A stretch of DNA of 64,000 nt from Arthrobacter sp. NicSoilC5 (GTDB lineage Bacteria > Actinomycetota > Actinomycetes > Actinomycetales > Micrococcaceae). Positions 48,126 to 57,651 of this stretch are shown in pieces (position 1 is the first letter of the stretch; every line of letters begins with the position of its first letter). A program made the translations under genes and the position numbers. Where the stretch lies: contig NZ_AP024660.1 in assembly GCF_019977395.1 (NCBI RefSeq), forward strand, positions 4,278,001 through 4,342,000, read 5' to 3'. The notes under the pieces were generated by a model, which was given only the letters and a program-made list of their open reading frames with translations, made no database searches and was not told where the DNA came from.

Positions 48126-48803
48126 AGGCGCGGCAGTGGCGGAAGGGGAAACTGTGACGGCGGGGTTGGCGTCAAGAGAAGTGACGACGGCGGCCGCGAG
48201 GGTTGAGAATTCCTCCAGCTGCGCTGCGCCGGAGAGGACAACGGTGCTGCCGCGGTAGTTCAGGACCATAGACTTTTCGCCCTTGCCGGTGTCCCGCAGT
48301 TCCCAATCCCGGCCACCGGCATTACGCGAGCCGGTAACGGGAGCGTTCTTGGTCTGCTGGAGCAGCCAGGTGGGGTTGGCCTGCGTGGTCTGCACCAAAG
48401 CGATGAAGGATGTCTTGGGAGTCACGTAGCCGACCTCCCAGGTAGGCACCCCGCTGCCCGTCCCCGCTTCCCACCGGGCGTAATTTGCCCGGAAGGCGTT
48501 GCCGGTGTCCGGTGCCACAGGTGTGAATCCCGCCACATCTGCGGCGTTCCGGGCCACCGACGCCACATCGATGTCCGGGCGGTACCCCTCGCTCTTGGGC
48601 TGCGGATTCATGAGGACAACGGGCAGGAACGCCGCGATGCTGAGCACCAGGGCAATGATCATGCCGATCACCGAAGCATTGGCGCGCTTGGCCGCGGCCG
48701 CCGGAATGACGGGCTTCACCGGGGTGCCGGCACTGTTGCCCGCGGCGCCGGGACGGCCATCGGGCTGTGCCGGGCCGGAGCTGGGACTGGTGGCTTCCTG
48801 CAT
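48123..48803 (-). CDS. DUF4245 family protein
   Basis: The 226-residue protein has a Pro/Gly-rich cytoplasmic N-terminus, one transmembrane helix (ASVIGMIIALVLSIAAFLPVVLM), and an extracytoplasmic domain with a VPTWEVGYVTPKTSFIALVQT core typical of DUF4245. The function is unknown. The ATG at 48803 is chosen for GAGGGG 8 nt upstream. It is divergent from glpX, as in mycobacteria. Confidence 0.85.
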   Translation of the reverse strand: MQEATSPSSGPAQPDGRPGAAGNSAGTPVKPVIPAAAAKRANASVIGMIIALVLSIAAFLPVVLMNPQPKSEGYRPDIDVASVARNAADVAGFTPVAPDTGNAFRANYARWEAGTGSGVPTWEVGYVTPKTSFIALVQTTQANPTWLLQQTKNAPVTGSRNAGGRDWELRDTGKGEKSMVLNYRGSTVVLSGAAQLEEFSTLAAAVVTSLDANPAVTVSPSATAAP

Positions 48804-49012
48804 GTCATTCACCCCTCTATAGTCGCCCATCCCGGAGCCGGAGTTCCATTCGGGCTGGTCCGCGTGCCCCGGCCGGCGGCCAGGCACATTTCGGGGTTGC
48901 GTCACGGGCCACCCCCAGCGCGGCGCCACGACTATGATCGATAACAGAGGAATCACCGTTCTGCTGCACCGGCGGGCGGGTTCAATGATCGCCACTCGAA
49001 GAAGAGGTTCAC

Positions 49013-50050
49013 GTGTCACCAGCGTCCATGACCCAGAAGTACTCCACGATTTCGCCGTCCCTTGCGGTGGGCCACGACGAGCCGGACCGCAACCTTGCCC
49101 TTGAACTTGTCCGCGTCACCGAAGCCGCGGCCATCGCCGGCGGCCACTGGGTTGGCTTCGGTGACAAGAACACCGCCGACGGCGCCGCCGTCGACGCCAT
49201 GCGTTCCTTCCTGCAGACCGTCCACTTCAACGGCGTCGTGGTCATCGGCGAGGGCGAGAAGGACGAAGCACCCATGCTGTTCAACGGTGAGCGCGTTGGC
49301 GACGGCACCGGCCCCGAGGTGGACGTCGCCGTCGACCCGATCGACGGAACCCGCCTGACCGCCCTGGGCATCAACAACGCGCTGGCCGTCCTGGCTGTTG
49401 CCGAGCGTGGCTCCATGTTCGATCCCTCCGCCGTGTTCTACATGGAAAAGCTCGTCACCGGCCCCGAGGCCGCAGACATGGTGGACCTGCGCCTGCCGGT
49501 CAAGCAGAACCTGCACCTGATCGCCAAGGCCAAGGGCGTGAAAGTCAACCAGCTCAACGTCATGATCCTCGACCGCGACCGCCACCGCCCGCTGGTGGAG
49601 GAGATCCGCGAAGCCGGTGCCCGCACCAAATTCATCATGGACGGCGACGTCGCCGGCGCCATTGCCGCGGCCCGCTCCGGCACCGGCGTGGACGCGCTCA
49701 TGGGCATCGGCGGCACCCCTGAGGGCATCGTGGCAGCCTGTGCCATCAAGTCCCTGGGCGGCGTCATCCAGGGCCGCCTGTGGCCCACCAGCGACGAAGA
49801 GAAGCAGAAGGCCATCGACGCCGGGCACGATCTCGAACGGGTGCTTTCCACCAACGACCTCGTTTCCAGCGACAACTGCTACTTCGCCGCCACCGGCATC
49901 ACGGACGGCGACCTGCTCAAGGGCGTGCGCTACTCCAAGGACAAGGTCCTCACCCAGTCCATCGTGATGCGTTCCAAGTCCGGAACCATCCGTTTCGTGG
50001 AGGGCGAGCACCAGGCCAGCAAGTGGGAAGGCTACGCCCGCAAGAATTGA
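49013..50050 (+). CDS. glpX: Class II fructose-1,6-bisphosphatase
   Basis: The 345-residue gluconeogenic enzyme removes the C1 phosphate of fructose-1,6-bisphosphate. Metal-binding motifs are IGEGEKDEAPMLFNGE and VDPIDGTRLTALGINNA. GDVAGAIAAARSGTGVDALMGIGGTPEG is the conserved central segment. It is the main FBPase of actinobacteria. The GTG start has GAAGAGG upstream; a TATGAT box at 48933-48938 may be its -10. Confidence 0.95.
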   Translation: MSPASMTQKYSTISPSLAVGHDEPDRNLALELVRVTEAAAIAGGHWVGFGDKNTADGAAVDAMRSFLQTVHFNGVVVIGEGEKDEAPMLFNGERVGDGTGPEVDVAVDPIDGTRLTALGINNALAVLAVAERGSMFDPSAVFYMEKLVTGPEAADMVDLRLPVKQNLHLIAKAKGVKVNQLNVMILDRDRHRPLVEEIREAGARTKFIMDGDVAGAIAAARSGTGVDALMGIGGTPEGIVAACAIKSLGGVIQGRLWPTSDEEKQKAIDAGHDLERVLSTNDLVSSDNCYFAATGITDGDLLKGVRYSKDKVLTQSIVMRSKSGTIRFVEGEHQASKWEGYARKN

Positions 50051-50071
50051 CCGCCAGGTCCTGCTGACTGC

Positions 50072-50108
50072 AAAGCCCCCGGTGCGCCACACACGCGCCG
50101 GGGGCTTT
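50072..50108 (+). terminator. Terminator after glpX
   Basis: AAAGCCCCCGGTGCG (50072-50086) pairs with CGCGCCGGGGGCTTT (50094-50108), with one G-U pair and a 7-nt loop. Confidence 0.85.
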
Positions 50109-50126
50109 GGCGTTAAGGCCTTGGTA

Positions 50127-50132
50127 TAGGGT
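50127..50132 (+). promoter_or_regulatory. -10 element of the FemX-like gene, leaderless type
   Basis: TAGGGT, within TATAGGGT, ends 7 nt before the ATG at 50140. Confidence 0.55.
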
Positions 50133-50139
50133 TTAAGCC

Positions 50140-51195
50140 ATGATTCCTGCTGTTGTGCCCTGTACTGACCGCGCCCTCTGGGACGAGCACGTTGACCGGT
50201 TCCAGGGGCATCCGCAACAGCTGTGGGGCTGGGGCGAGACCAAGGCCGCCCACGGCTGGGCCGTTGACCGGGTCCTGGTCAAGGCCGGGGACGAAACCAT
50301 CGGCTGTGCCCAGCTCCTGGTCCGCCGGCTGCCCGTCCCCTTCCGTGCCCTGGTCTACATTCCCCGGGGACCCATGTGCTCAGTGGAGAACGCGCAGGTG
50401 GTCCTGAACCGGCTGGCCGAGCACGCCGCCCTCCGTCACCGGGGCGTGGCCCTCAGCATCGAACCGGACTGGGACCGGGATTCCGCATTCACCGGTGCCG
50501 TGGCCGCCGCGGGCTTCCGCGAATCGACCAACACCGTCCTCATTCCGCGCACGCTCATCCTGGACCTCAGCCGCTCCGACGACGAGCTGATGGCCGAGAT
50601 GTCCAAGTCCACGCGGGCCAACATCCGCAAGGCCATGCGCAGCGACGTTGAATTCCGCAAGGTCAAAAACGATTCCGAGCTGGACCAGGTGCTGGCCATC
50701 TACCACCAGACTGCCGAGCGGGCAGGCTTCGGCATCCACGAGGACCAGTACTACCGGGACATCTTCCGGAACCTCGGCGACTCCTCACCGATCATCGCCG
50801 CGTTCGATGGCGAGCAGATGCGTGCCTTCACCTGGCTTTCGCGCAGCGGCGCCACCGCCTTCGAGCTCTACGGCGGCGTCTCCGCCGAAGGCCAGAAACA
50901 GCGGGTGAACTACGGCGTGAAGTGGGCCGCGCTGCAGGCCATGCGGGAAGACGGTTGCAGCCGCTACGACTTCAACGGCCTCCTGAACGACGGCATTTCC
51001 GATTTCAAGAAGCAGTTCGCCAAGCACGAGAACATGCTCATGGGAACGTGGGAAAGGCCGCTGTCGCCGTTCTACCCCGCCTACTCGAAGGCCATGCCGC
51101 TCGCCCGCAAGGGCCTCCAGCAGGCGCGCCGGCTGCTGAAAGGCGCCGCCGGGCAGGTCCGCCCGTTGGTCCGGAAACTGCGTCCGGGCAGCTAG
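50140..51195 (+). CDS. FemAB-family peptidoglycan bridge aminoacyltransferase (FemX-like)
   Basis: The 351-residue protein has the twin GNAT-like fold of FemABX enzymes, which add the first bridge amino acid to lipid II from aminoacyl-tRNA. The N-terminal HPQQLWGWGETKAAHGW, the coiled-coil region MSKSTRANIRKAMRSDVEFR and the second-domain AFELYGGVSAEGQKQRVNYGVKWAAL...YDFNGLL are diagnostic. The C-terminus is very basic. Arthrobacter walls have interpeptide bridges that would need such enzymes. The amino acid is not predictable. Confidence 0.9.
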   Translation: MIPAVVPCTDRALWDEHVDRFQGHPQQLWGWGETKAAHGWAVDRVLVKAGDETIGCAQLLVRRLPVPFRALVYIPRGPMCSVENAQVVLNRLAEHAALRHRGVALSIEPDWDRDSAFTGAVAAAGFRESTNTVLIPRTLILDLSRSDDELMAEMSKSTRANIRKAMRSDVEFRKVKNDSELDQVLAIYHQTAERAGFGIHEDQYYRDIFRNLGDSSPIIAAFDGEQMRAFTWLSRSGATAFELYGGVSAEGQKQRVNYGVKWAALQAMREDGCSRYDFNGLLNDGISDFKKQFAKHENMLMGTWERPLSPFYPAYSKAMPLARKGLQQARRLLKGAAGQVRPLVRKLRPGS

Positions 51196-51223
51196 CCGCA
51201 GGGCCTAACCCGGGCAAGGCCAA

Positions 51224-51266
51224 AAAAGGCGGCCGCGGCACCTACGAAAGTGCCGCAGCCGCCCTT
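51224..51266. terminator. Bidirectional terminator between femX-like gene and manA
   Basis: GGCGGCCGCGGCAC (51228-51241) pairs with GTGCCGCAGCCGCC (51250-51263), with one mismatch, around an 8-nt loop. The stem is flanked by A6 on the left and TTTT on the right. Confidence 0.75.
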
Positions 51267-51291
51267 TTGCTGTTGCGGGCTGCCGGAAGTG

Positions 51292-52536
51292 CTAGAGACC
51301 AGTGGTCACGGCGAAGGCCAGCGCAGGCCCGGTGCTGCCGGCAACCCGGTGGACGTTGACCGGTGCCTCGGCCGCGGCGATGAACGCGCTGCCGCCCTGT
51401 GCGAGTTCCAGGTCGCCCTTGGGGGAGTCGAGGTAGACGGCGCCGGCCACCACAATGACCACTGCCGCGCCTGCCTGCGCCAGCGGGACCGGAGCGGCGT
51501 CCGGCCCCAGTTCGATGCGCTGCAGCTGGAACTCCCCGAACGGGGGACGGAACAGTTCCTGGTCCATCACCGTCCTTTCCGCGCCGAGCATCGGAACAGC
51601 TACAGGATGGAAATCGATGGTGTTCAGGAGTTCCGGGACGTCCACGAATTTGGGCGTCAGGCCGCCGCGCAGGACGTTGTCGGATGACGCCATGACCTCC
51701 ACGCCCAGCCCGTGCAGGTAGGCGTGCACGTTTCCGGCGGGAAGGTAGACCGCCTCACCGGGCTTCAGGGAGATCCGGTTCAGCAGCAGTGAGATCAGCA
51801 CGCCGGGATCACCGGGATACTTTTCGTTGAGGCTGATGACAGTGCCCAGCTCGGCCTGGTAGGGCTCAAGCGGTGCCCCGGACAGGAGGGCTGCCACCAC
51901 CAGGGCGGTGTCCTCTGCCACGCCCTGGCCGCCGGCGATCAGCCGTTCAAAAGCCCGGCGCAGTCCTGCGCTTTCATCCGGGGCGGCAAGATCCTCGATC
52001 AGGGCCTGGACCAGCTCCGGGGACTGGCCGCCCGCGGGGAAGGCAGCCGCAACGTGATGCAGGATCTTCCGGGTCTCGGCCGCCGGCCGGAATCCGCACA
52101 ATGCCTCGAACGGCGTGAGCGCGAAGATCATCTCGGGCTTGTGGTTGTCATCCTTGTAGTTCCGGTTGGGAGCATGGGCATCCAGCCCGGCTGCGTTTTC
52201 CCGGGCGAATCCTTCCCGGGCCTGGTCCAGGCTCGGGTGGACCTGCAGGGAGAGCGGCTGCGCGGCCGCAAGGATCTTGGCCAGGAACGGCAGCCGGGGG
52301 CCAAAGGCCGCCACAGATTCCGCGCCCAGGAAATGTTCGGGGTCGGAGGAGATCAGGAAATCCAGTGGGCTCCGGGTCCCGTCCTCCGGCAGGTGCGCCA
52401 CGGACGGCGAGTCAGGGTGCGCGCCGATCCACAGTTCAGCCTCCGGGCGCCCCGACTCGGGACGGCCCAGCAGCGACGCGATCGCCGTCGTCGAACCCCA
52501 GGCGTAGTCCCGCAGGACGTTGTCAATCTCGTACAA
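51292..52536 (-). CDS. manA: Mannose-6-phosphate isomerase, class I
   Basis: The 414-residue zinc cupin interconverts mannose-6-phosphate and fructose-6-phosphate. It opens with LRDYAWGSTTAIASLLGRP. Zinc ligands are Gln and His in SLQVHPSLDQA and Glu in HKPEMIFALTPFEALCGFRP, and AVYLPAGNVHAYLHGLGVEVMASSDNVLRGGLTPKFVD is the signature. The start is a TTG with AAGGAA upstream. It is the last gene of the purK-purE-LCP-manA string. Confidence 0.94.
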   Translation of the reverse strand: MYEIDNVLRDYAWGSTTAIASLLGRPESGRPEAELWIGAHPDSPSVAHLPEDGTRSPLDFLISSDPEHFLGAESVAAFGPRLPFLAKILAAAQPLSLQVHPSLDQAREGFARENAAGLDAHAPNRNYKDDNHKPEMIFALTPFEALCGFRPAAETRKILHHVAAAFPAGGQSPELVQALIEDLAAPDESAGLRRAFERLIAGGQGVAEDTALVVAALLSGAPLEPYQAELGTVISLNEKYPGDPGVLISLLLNRISLKPGEAVYLPAGNVHAYLHGLGVEVMASSDNVLRGGLTPKFVDVPELLNTIDFHPVAVPMLGAERTVMDQELFRPPFGEFQLQRIELGPDAAPVPLAQAGAAVVIVVAGAVYLDSPKGDLELAQGGSAFIAAAEAPVNVHRVAGSTGPALAFAVTTGL

Positions 52537-52578
52537 AACCGTTCCGTTCCTTGATGGGTGGGAGCTGATGGGTGGGCC

Positions 52579-54225
52579 CTAGAGCGGGGCGCACTGACCG
52601 TTGGTGGCCACGAGTTGGCGGATGGCCTCCTCGTTGCCCTCCAGCTTGAGTTGGGTCAGCATCTCTTCGGTGATCGGCTCGCCGTCGGGTGTGGTGGTCA
52701 CCGGCGTGAAGTCCGACGGCGAGGGCTGCCGGGCAGCGCTGCCCGCGGCGGGCAGGGTGGCGGGGACAGCCCCGGCCGCCTGGACGTGTCCGGCGCCTGC
52801 CTGCGGAACTGCCGTGCCGTCGTCGGGAATTCCTGCCGACTGTGCACCCTTGGCGGATGCGGATGCCAGCAGCTGGTCCACCCGTTCGTGGATCTGGTCG
52901 AAGTCGGGGTTCGTGGAGAACGACGCATCGAAGTCCGGAGGGCCGATGGTCAGCCGTTTGACGTCCTTGCCTCGCGCCTTGATCGCGAGGTCCAGGAAAC
53001 TGCCCAGCTGGGCGGAAGAGATGTTTGATTCCACCACCTTGGTTCCCGCGCCGGCGATGTCCTCGAACTTGGACAGCAGGGTGGCGGGGTCAAGCTGTTT
53101 CAGCATTGCCTGCTGCACGCACTGCTGGCGCTGGATGCGGGAGTAGTCGTCCACGTACTCGCGCGAGCGTCCGTACCAGAGGGCCTGGGCGCCGTTGAGC
53201 GTCTGGTCTCCGGCCGGAATCCACCCGAGGGGCATCCCGTGGGTCTTGGTGGCCTCGTCGAAGTAGCCGCTCATGGGAACCCAGCCGCCGGCCTTGATCC
53301 GGATGCCGCCCATGGCGTCGATCAGGGTGGAGAACCCCTCCATGTCAACGAGCACGTAAGCCTGGATTTTCATGCCCAGCGTTCCGGAAACGGCCTCCAT
53401 GGTTGCCTGCGCTCCGGGGTCCGCCACACCGGGATAGAGGTCCGCGTGCTCGTTGGTGACCTCGGTGTTGATGGCGTTGATCAGGCACTCGTCGCCGCAG
53501 TCGTAGCCGTCGGGATAGATGGCCCGCATGGGGGAGTCTTCGCTGAACTGCGCGTTCTGGAAGTTCCTGGGGACGGAAATAATGGCGGTCTGGCCCGTTT
53601 GGGCGTCCACGCTCAGGATGGACAGGCTGTCCGGCCGGCGGCCCGTGCGGTCATCGCCGGCGTCGCCGCCCATCATGAGGAAGTTGTAGCGCCCGTCCAC
53701 CGGCTCGATGGCGGGACCGGACGAAAAGATGTTGCCGATGGCGTTGCGGCCTACGTTCAGCAGGTAGGCGGCATACCCCATGGAGCCACTGCCCAGGACC
53801 AGGGCCACCACCAGGGCTATGCCGACGGCGGGGCGGGCCCGCGGCGCCAGCAGGACAGGGCGGATGAGGCGCAGGGTATTCAGGAACAGGAGGGCCCAGC
53901 CGAGGGCCAGCGCCGACATCACGACCACCAGCAGCAGCGAGGTGACCGGGTTGGTGGCGATGCTGATGACCAGGCTCCGGTTGACCAGCAAGAGAACCAC
54001 TGCCAGCAGCAGGAGTGCCCACACGCAGAGCGTTACCCGCAGGGCAGTCCGTCCCAGCTTCCTGTCGCCTGCCACGAGTTGGGCGCTGCCCGGTACCAGG
54101 AGGGTCAGCAGGACCAGGACGAAGGCACGCTTGGTCCTGACCGCGGGAGAAGCACTGACCGGATAGCGGACCGGGTCCGTCAGTGACGGACCGGTGCCGG
54201 TATTGAGAACGCTGCTGCTGGCCAT
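52579..54225 (-). CDS. LytR-CpsA-Psr (LCP) family wall-polymer ligase
   Basis: The 548-residue protein has an unusually long membrane region, about 4-5 helices within the first 170 residues. It has an extracytoplasmic LCP domain (about 180-430) with RYNFLMMGGDAGDDRTGRRPDSLSILSVDAQTG (the catalytic Asp and Arg residues), ISVPRNFQ, and YGRSREYVDDYSRIQRQQ. A low-complexity Pro/Ala tail follows. LCP enzymes transfer undecaprenyl-linked glycopolymers to peptidoglycan. It starts 10 bases after purE. Confidence 0.9.
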   Translation of the reverse strand: MASSSVLNTGTGPSLTDPVRYPVSASPAVRTKRAFVLVLLTLLVPGSAQLVAGDRKLGRTALRVTLCVWALLLLAVVLLLVNRSLVISIATNPVTSLLLVVVMSALALGWALLFLNTLRLIRPVLLAPRARPAVGIALVVALVLGSGSMGYAAYLLNVGRNAIGNIFSSGPAIEPVDGRYNFLMMGGDAGDDRTGRRPDSLSILSVDAQTGQTAIISVPRNFQNAQFSEDSPMRAIYPDGYDCGDECLINAINTEVTNEHADLYPGVADPGAQATMEAVSGTLGMKIQAYVLVDMEGFSTLIDAMGGIRIKAGGWVPMSGYFDEATKTHGMPLGWIPAGDQTLNGAQALWYGRSREYVDDYSRIQRQQCVQQAMLKQLDPATLLSKFEDIAGAGTKVVESNISSAQLGSFLDLAIKARGKDVKRLTIGPPDFDASFSTNPDFDQIHERVDQLLASASAKGAQSAGIPDDGTAVPQAGAGHVQAAGAVPATLPAAGSAARQPSPSDFTPVTTTPDGEPITEEMLTQLKLEGNEEAIRQLVATNGQCAPL

Positions 54226-54235
54226 GCCCGGCGCC

Positions 54236-54820
54236 CTAACGGCTGCCCCGAAGAGCGCTGGAGCCGCCGGGGAAGACTTCGCTGACTTTCTGCCGCAGGT
54301 TCGCGCCCTTGCGGGTGGCGACGGCGTTCAGGTCCGCGGCGAAGTCGAGGAGATCGGAGCGCAGGGACGCGGCAAGTTCATCGGTGCCGGACGCCAGCAT
54401 CCGCACGGCCAGGAGCCCTGCGTTGCGGGCACCGGCGATGGAGACCGTGGCCACCGGCACGCCTGCCGGCATCTGGACGATGGAGAGCAGGGAGTCCATC
54501 CCGTCGAGGGTCTTCAGGGGAACGGGAACCCCGATCACCGGCAGGGGCGTGACGCTGGCAAGCATGCCCGGCAGGTGGGCCGCGCCGCCGGCACCGGCGA
54601 TGATGACGCGCAGCCCGCGCTCGTGCGCGGTTTGGCCGTACCGGATCATCTCGGTGGGCATCCGGTGGGCGGAGACGACGTCCGCTTCAAAGGGGATGCC
54701 GAATTCGGCCAGGGCGTCCGCCGCAGCCTCCATGACCGGCCAGTCAGAGTCGGAGCCCATGACCAGGCCCACCAGGGGGCCAGCGGCGGAACCGGCGGCG
54801 GGGGTGGCTTCGGCGCTCAT
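54236..54820 (-). CDS. purE: N5-carboxyaminoimidazole ribonucleotide mutase
   Basis: The 194-residue enzyme converts N5-CAIR to CAIR in purine synthesis. [14 protein letters not shown] and [11 protein letters not shown] contain the substrate-binding and catalytic residues, and [15 protein letters not shown] completes the site. It overlaps purK by 4 nt. The purine operon thus reads purK-purE and continues into the LCP gene. Confidence 0.95.
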   Translation of the reverse strand: MSAEATPAAGSAAGPLVGLVMGSDSDWPVMEAAADALAEFGIPFEADVVSAHRMPTEMIRYGQTAHERGLRVIIAGAGGAAHLPGMLASVTPLPVIGVPVPLKTLDGMDSLLSIVQMPAGVPVATVSIAGARNAGLLAVRMLASGTDELAASLRSDLLDFAADLNAVATRKGANLRQKVSEVFPGGSSALRGSR

Positions 54821-56013
54821 GCGTTCTCCTCGAAAATTGCGGAAGGTTCTTCGGTGGTAACCCGCCCGTCGCGGATGATGCCCGCCACGGCCGTGGCCCG
54901 GCGGCGGACGGAGTCCACTTCCGTCGTCGAACTGCCCATCAGGTTGACGTGGCCGATCTTGCGCCCGGGCCGCACCGACTTGCCGTAGCAGTGCACCTTG
55001 GCAGCGGGTTCGGTGGCCAGCGCCATGGGGTAGGCGGAGTACAGATCCTGGTTGTCTCCGCCCAGGAAGTTCTTCATCACGGTTACGGGTGCCAGCGCGT
55101 CGGTGGCACCCAACGGCAGGTTCAGGACTGCGCGGAGGTGCTGTTCGAACTGGCTGGTGATGGAACCGTCCTGGGTCCAGTGGCCGGTGTTGTGTGGGCG
55201 CATGGCCAGTTCGTTGATCAGGAAGCCGGCCCCCGTGCCCGGGGTTTCGAACAGTTCCACGGCAAGGACGCCGGTGACGTCAAGCTCGGCGGCGATGCGC
55301 AATGCTGCGTCCTCAGCTGCGGCAGCAACCTCCAGCGGGATGTCCAGCGCGGGTGCGATCACCTCGTCGCAGACGCCGTCCACCTGGATGGTGTGGACCA
55401 CGGGCCAGGCGCGGGCCTCGCCATCGGGGGTGCGGGCCACGAGGGCGGAGAGTTCGCGGGTGAACTCGACCTTCGCCTCGGCCAGCAGGGGACTCATGGC
55501 GGCAAACCAGTCGGCGGCTTCCGCGGCCTCTTCCGCTGAGGCGACGATCCGCACACCCTTGCCGTCGTAGCCGCCGCGGGGGGTTTTCAGCACTACGGGC
55601 CAGCCTGTTTCGTCGCCGAAGCGGACCAGCGCGTCAACGTCCGCCACGGACGCCCACGCGGGATTGGGCAGTTCCAGCCGGTCGATGGCGGCCCGCATGA
55701 CCAGCTTGTCCTGGGCATGGACCAGGGCATCCGGTCCGGGCTGGACGTTGACTCCGGCATCCTGCAGGGCGCGGAGGTGGTCCGTCGGCACGTGCTCGTG
55801 GTCGAACGTCATGACATCCAGGCCTTCTGCGAAGTCCAGGAGTGTCTGCAGGTCCTTGTAATCGCCCACCGGTGTGGCGGGGACGGCCGACACTGCCGAA
55901 ACGTCCTCGCCTTCGGCGAGGACACGCAGTTCAAAGCCGAGTGCTGTAGCGGCAGGGGCCATCATTCGCGCGAGCTGGCCGCCGCCAACCACGCCTATCA
56001 CTGGAAAAGTCAC
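54817..56013 (-). CDS. purK: N5-carboxyaminoimidazole ribonucleotide synthase
   Basis: The 398-residue ATP-grasp enzyme makes N5-CAIR from AIR, bicarbonate and [25 protein letters not shown] opens the protein. [14 protein letters not shown] is the ATP loop, and [26 protein letters not shown] is the conserved ATP-grasp end. The GTG at 56013 is preferred over a frame extending to 56100 because it begins exactly at the family start and lies 7 nt after a TAGGCT box. Confidence 0.94.
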   Translation of the reverse strand: MTFPVIGVVGGGQLARMMAPAATALGFELRVLAEGEDVSAVSAVPATPVGDYKDLQTLLDFAEGLDVMTFDHEHVPTDHLRALQDAGVNVQPGPDALVHAQDKLVMRAAIDRLELPNPAWASVADVDALVRFGDETGWPVVLKTPRGGYDGKGVRIVASAEEAAEAADWFAAMSPLLAEAKVEFTRELSALVARTPDGEARAWPVVHTIQVDGVCDEVIAPALDIPLEVAAAAEDAALRIAAELDVTGVLAVELFETPGTGAGFLINELAMRPHNTGHWTQDGSITSQFEQHLRAVLNLPLGATDALAPVTVMKNFLGGDNQDLYSAYPMALATEPAAKVHCYGKSVRPGRKIGHVNLMGSSTTEVDSVRRRATAVAGIIRDGRVTTEEPSAIFEENA

Positions 56014-56020
56014 ATCTGCC

Positions 56021-56026
56021 AGCCTA
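56021..56026 (-). promoter_or_regulatory. -10 element of purK, leaderless type
   Basis: TAGGCT on the minus strand ends 7 nt before the purK GTG. Confidence 0.55.
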
Positions 56027-56134
56027 CCGAAGACGGGCCCGATCCCGCTTTTACGGCCCGGCGGGTGAACGGTATTTTCCACGGGCGGGACATAGGTCAC
56101 CTGCTTCTGCGGGGCGGCTCAAAGCTTTGGGGGC

Positions 56135-56140
56135 TAAAAT
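56135..56140 (+). promoter_or_regulatory. Candidate -10 element of the GtrA gene
   Basis: TAAAAT lies 48 nt before the GtrA ATG in the gap divergent from purK. No clear -35 is visible. Confidence 0.35.
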
Positions 56141-56187
56141 GGACCTTTGGCCGAGTGGCCCACAGTTCGTCGCGGCCATGGAGGGTC

Positions 56188-56748
56188 ATGTTTAGTGCAC
56201 TTGCAGATCGTATCCGGGGGCTCGCCTCACTCTTCTGGCGCGAGGTGGCCAAGTTCGGTGCGGTGGGCGGTGTGGCGTTCGTCATTGACAACGGCCTGAC
56301 CTATTACCTGATGCACGGCCCCATGTCGGACAGCGAGGCGAAGGCGCGATTCGTGGGCGCGACCGTTGCCACGGTCTTCTCGTGGGTGGCAAACCGCTTC
56401 TGGACCTTCCGGCACCGCCGGCAGGCCAACGTGCTCCGCGAGTTCATCATGTTCGTCATCATCAACGGCATTGGCATCGGCATCTCCACCGGATTTACGG
56501 CACTGGCCAAGTACTGGATGGGAATCGACGACAAGAACCTGCTGTTCCTGGCGGGCGTGGCCGGCATCCTGGTGGCCACGGTTGTCCGCTTCTTCGCGTA
56601 CCGGTTCCTGGTCTTCAACCAGGAACTGGACCAGGAGCCGGAATTCTCCCACGACCACGAAATCATCGAAGCCCACCCGCACCGCGAGCCCGCACGCGCG
56701 GCGGAGCGTCCGGCGCCCACTTCCGCCGACGGCGGCCCGCAGGCCTAG
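56188..56748 (+). CDS. GtrA family membrane protein
   Basis: The 186-residue protein has four transmembrane helices in the GtrA pattern. FGAVGGVAFVIDNGLTYYLM is helix 1, then ATVATVFSWVANRFWTFRHRR, FIMFVIINGIGIGISTGFTAL, and VATVVRFFAYRFLVFNQ. GtrA proteins are implicated in moving lipid-linked sugars across the membrane or in arabinogalactan assembly. The acidic/His-rich C-tail is cytoplasmic. The ATG has GGAGGG upstream. It is divergent from purK, as in mycobacteria (Rv3277 position). Confidence 0.88.
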   Translation: MFSALADRIRGLASLFWREVAKFGAVGGVAFVIDNGLTYYLMHGPMSDSEAKARFVGATVATVFSWVANRFWTFRHRRQANVLREFIMFVIINGIGIGISTGFTALAKYWMGIDDKNLLFLAGVAGILVATVVRFFAYRFLVFNQELDQEPEFSHDHEIIEAHPHREPARAAERPAPTSADGGPQA

Positions 56749-56760
56749 CGTTCAGCACTG

Positions 56761-57462
56761 CTAGCTGCCGTGGATGCGTTCGTCCGCGCGCAGTTTGTCA
56801 GTGAGGGCCACCTCGGGATGGGTCAGCACCACCGACCCGTCCCGCAGCCAGGCACCCAGCGCACTGGACAACGCTGATTCGAGTCCCCGGTCTGCGGGGA
56901 TATGAACCCTGGCGCCCTCCTCATGCTGCAGGGCAAAACCGGTCAACAAGTCCCGGTGGGGGATGGCATTCCCGTCGGCGGTCCGGAGGGCGCAGCCTGC
57001 CGGATCCGGATCGGTGTGCGGCATGAACACGTCCCCGTGGGAACGCACTTCGGCCGCGTAGTCGATCCAACCCGCGGGAAGACCGCCGGCCCACCGCATG
57101 GCGAGGGCGGGGAGCGCCACGGCGATGACAGCGTCATGCTGCCCGGTGGCCGCAGCGGGATCGTCTGTGGCGAGGAAGTCGGCCGGGCCGCCGTCGAATA
57201 CTGTTTCCAGGCCAAGCTGCCAGCCGGCCAGCGCCCACACCATGGCTTTCCAGTGCGCCGGAAGGGCAAGCCGCAGCCGCATGCCCGGCTCCGCATCCAG
57301 TTCGTCCTGCAGCAGGTTGCTGGTCTTTGCCACCCAGTTGTCCAGGACCCGTCCGGACAATTCCACCCGCTCCGAGTCTGGGCCGTACCACGTGAGGCGT
57401 GGGGCCGTGGAGTTGCCCGAGCGAAGGGTGCCCATCAGGTCGATTGCGGGGGTTGTCGTCAT
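56761..57462 (-). CDS. TIGR03089 family protein
   Basis: The 233-residue protein resembles the N-terminal part of acyl-adenylate ligases (PRLTWYGPDSERVELSGRVLDNWVAKTSNLLQDELDAEPGMRLRLALPAHWKAMVWALAGWQLG) but lacks the AMP-binding P-loop and the C-terminal domain. This is the character of the actinobacterial TIGR03089 family, whose function is unknown. It converges on the GtrA gene with only 12 bases between. Confidence 0.83.
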   Translation of the reverse strand: MTTTPAIDLMGTLRSGNSTAPRLTWYGPDSERVELSGRVLDNWVAKTSNLLQDELDAEPGMRLRLALPAHWKAMVWALAGWQLGLETVFDGGPADFLATDDPAAATGQHDAVIAVALPALAMRWAGGLPAGWIDYAAEVRSHGDVFMPHTDPDPAGCALRTADGNAIPHRDLLTGFALQHEEGARVHIPADRGLESALSSALGAWLRDGSVVLTHPEVALTDKLRADERIHGS

Positions 57463-57534
57463 GGGTTCATCCTGCCACTCCGGTTTGCCCCGGTCATCCG
57501 GCGGCAGCTGCCTTTTCTTCGCACGCAGCCATAA

Positions 57535-57548
57535 GTGATGTTAATCAC
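57535..57548. promoter_or_regulatory. CRP/GlxR-like palindrome between TIGR03089 gene and whiB
   Basis: GTGATGTTAATCAC fits GTGA-N6-TCAC and is nearly symmetrical. It is 73 bases upstream of the TIGR03089 gene and about 190 bases upstream of the whiB promoter. The 389-base gap 57463-57851 contains this site, a large hairpin and the whiB promoter, but no convincing gene. Confidence 0.45.
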
Positions 57549-57651
57549 CATGGTTGCTAAGCGTGCTTGCTATTTCCGCGAAGACCGGGTATTTTCCCCG
57601 CCAGCCTTGTGTTTTTGAGGGGTTTTGGGCCCTGGAGGCCGGGCTGCCGTC

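Noticed and set aside
48113..48241. 43-residue N-terminal extension of carbonic anhydrase
   Set aside because: It lies inside the DUF4245 coding region, is Pro/Ser-rich without family similarity, and a leaderless start at 48112 explains the gene.
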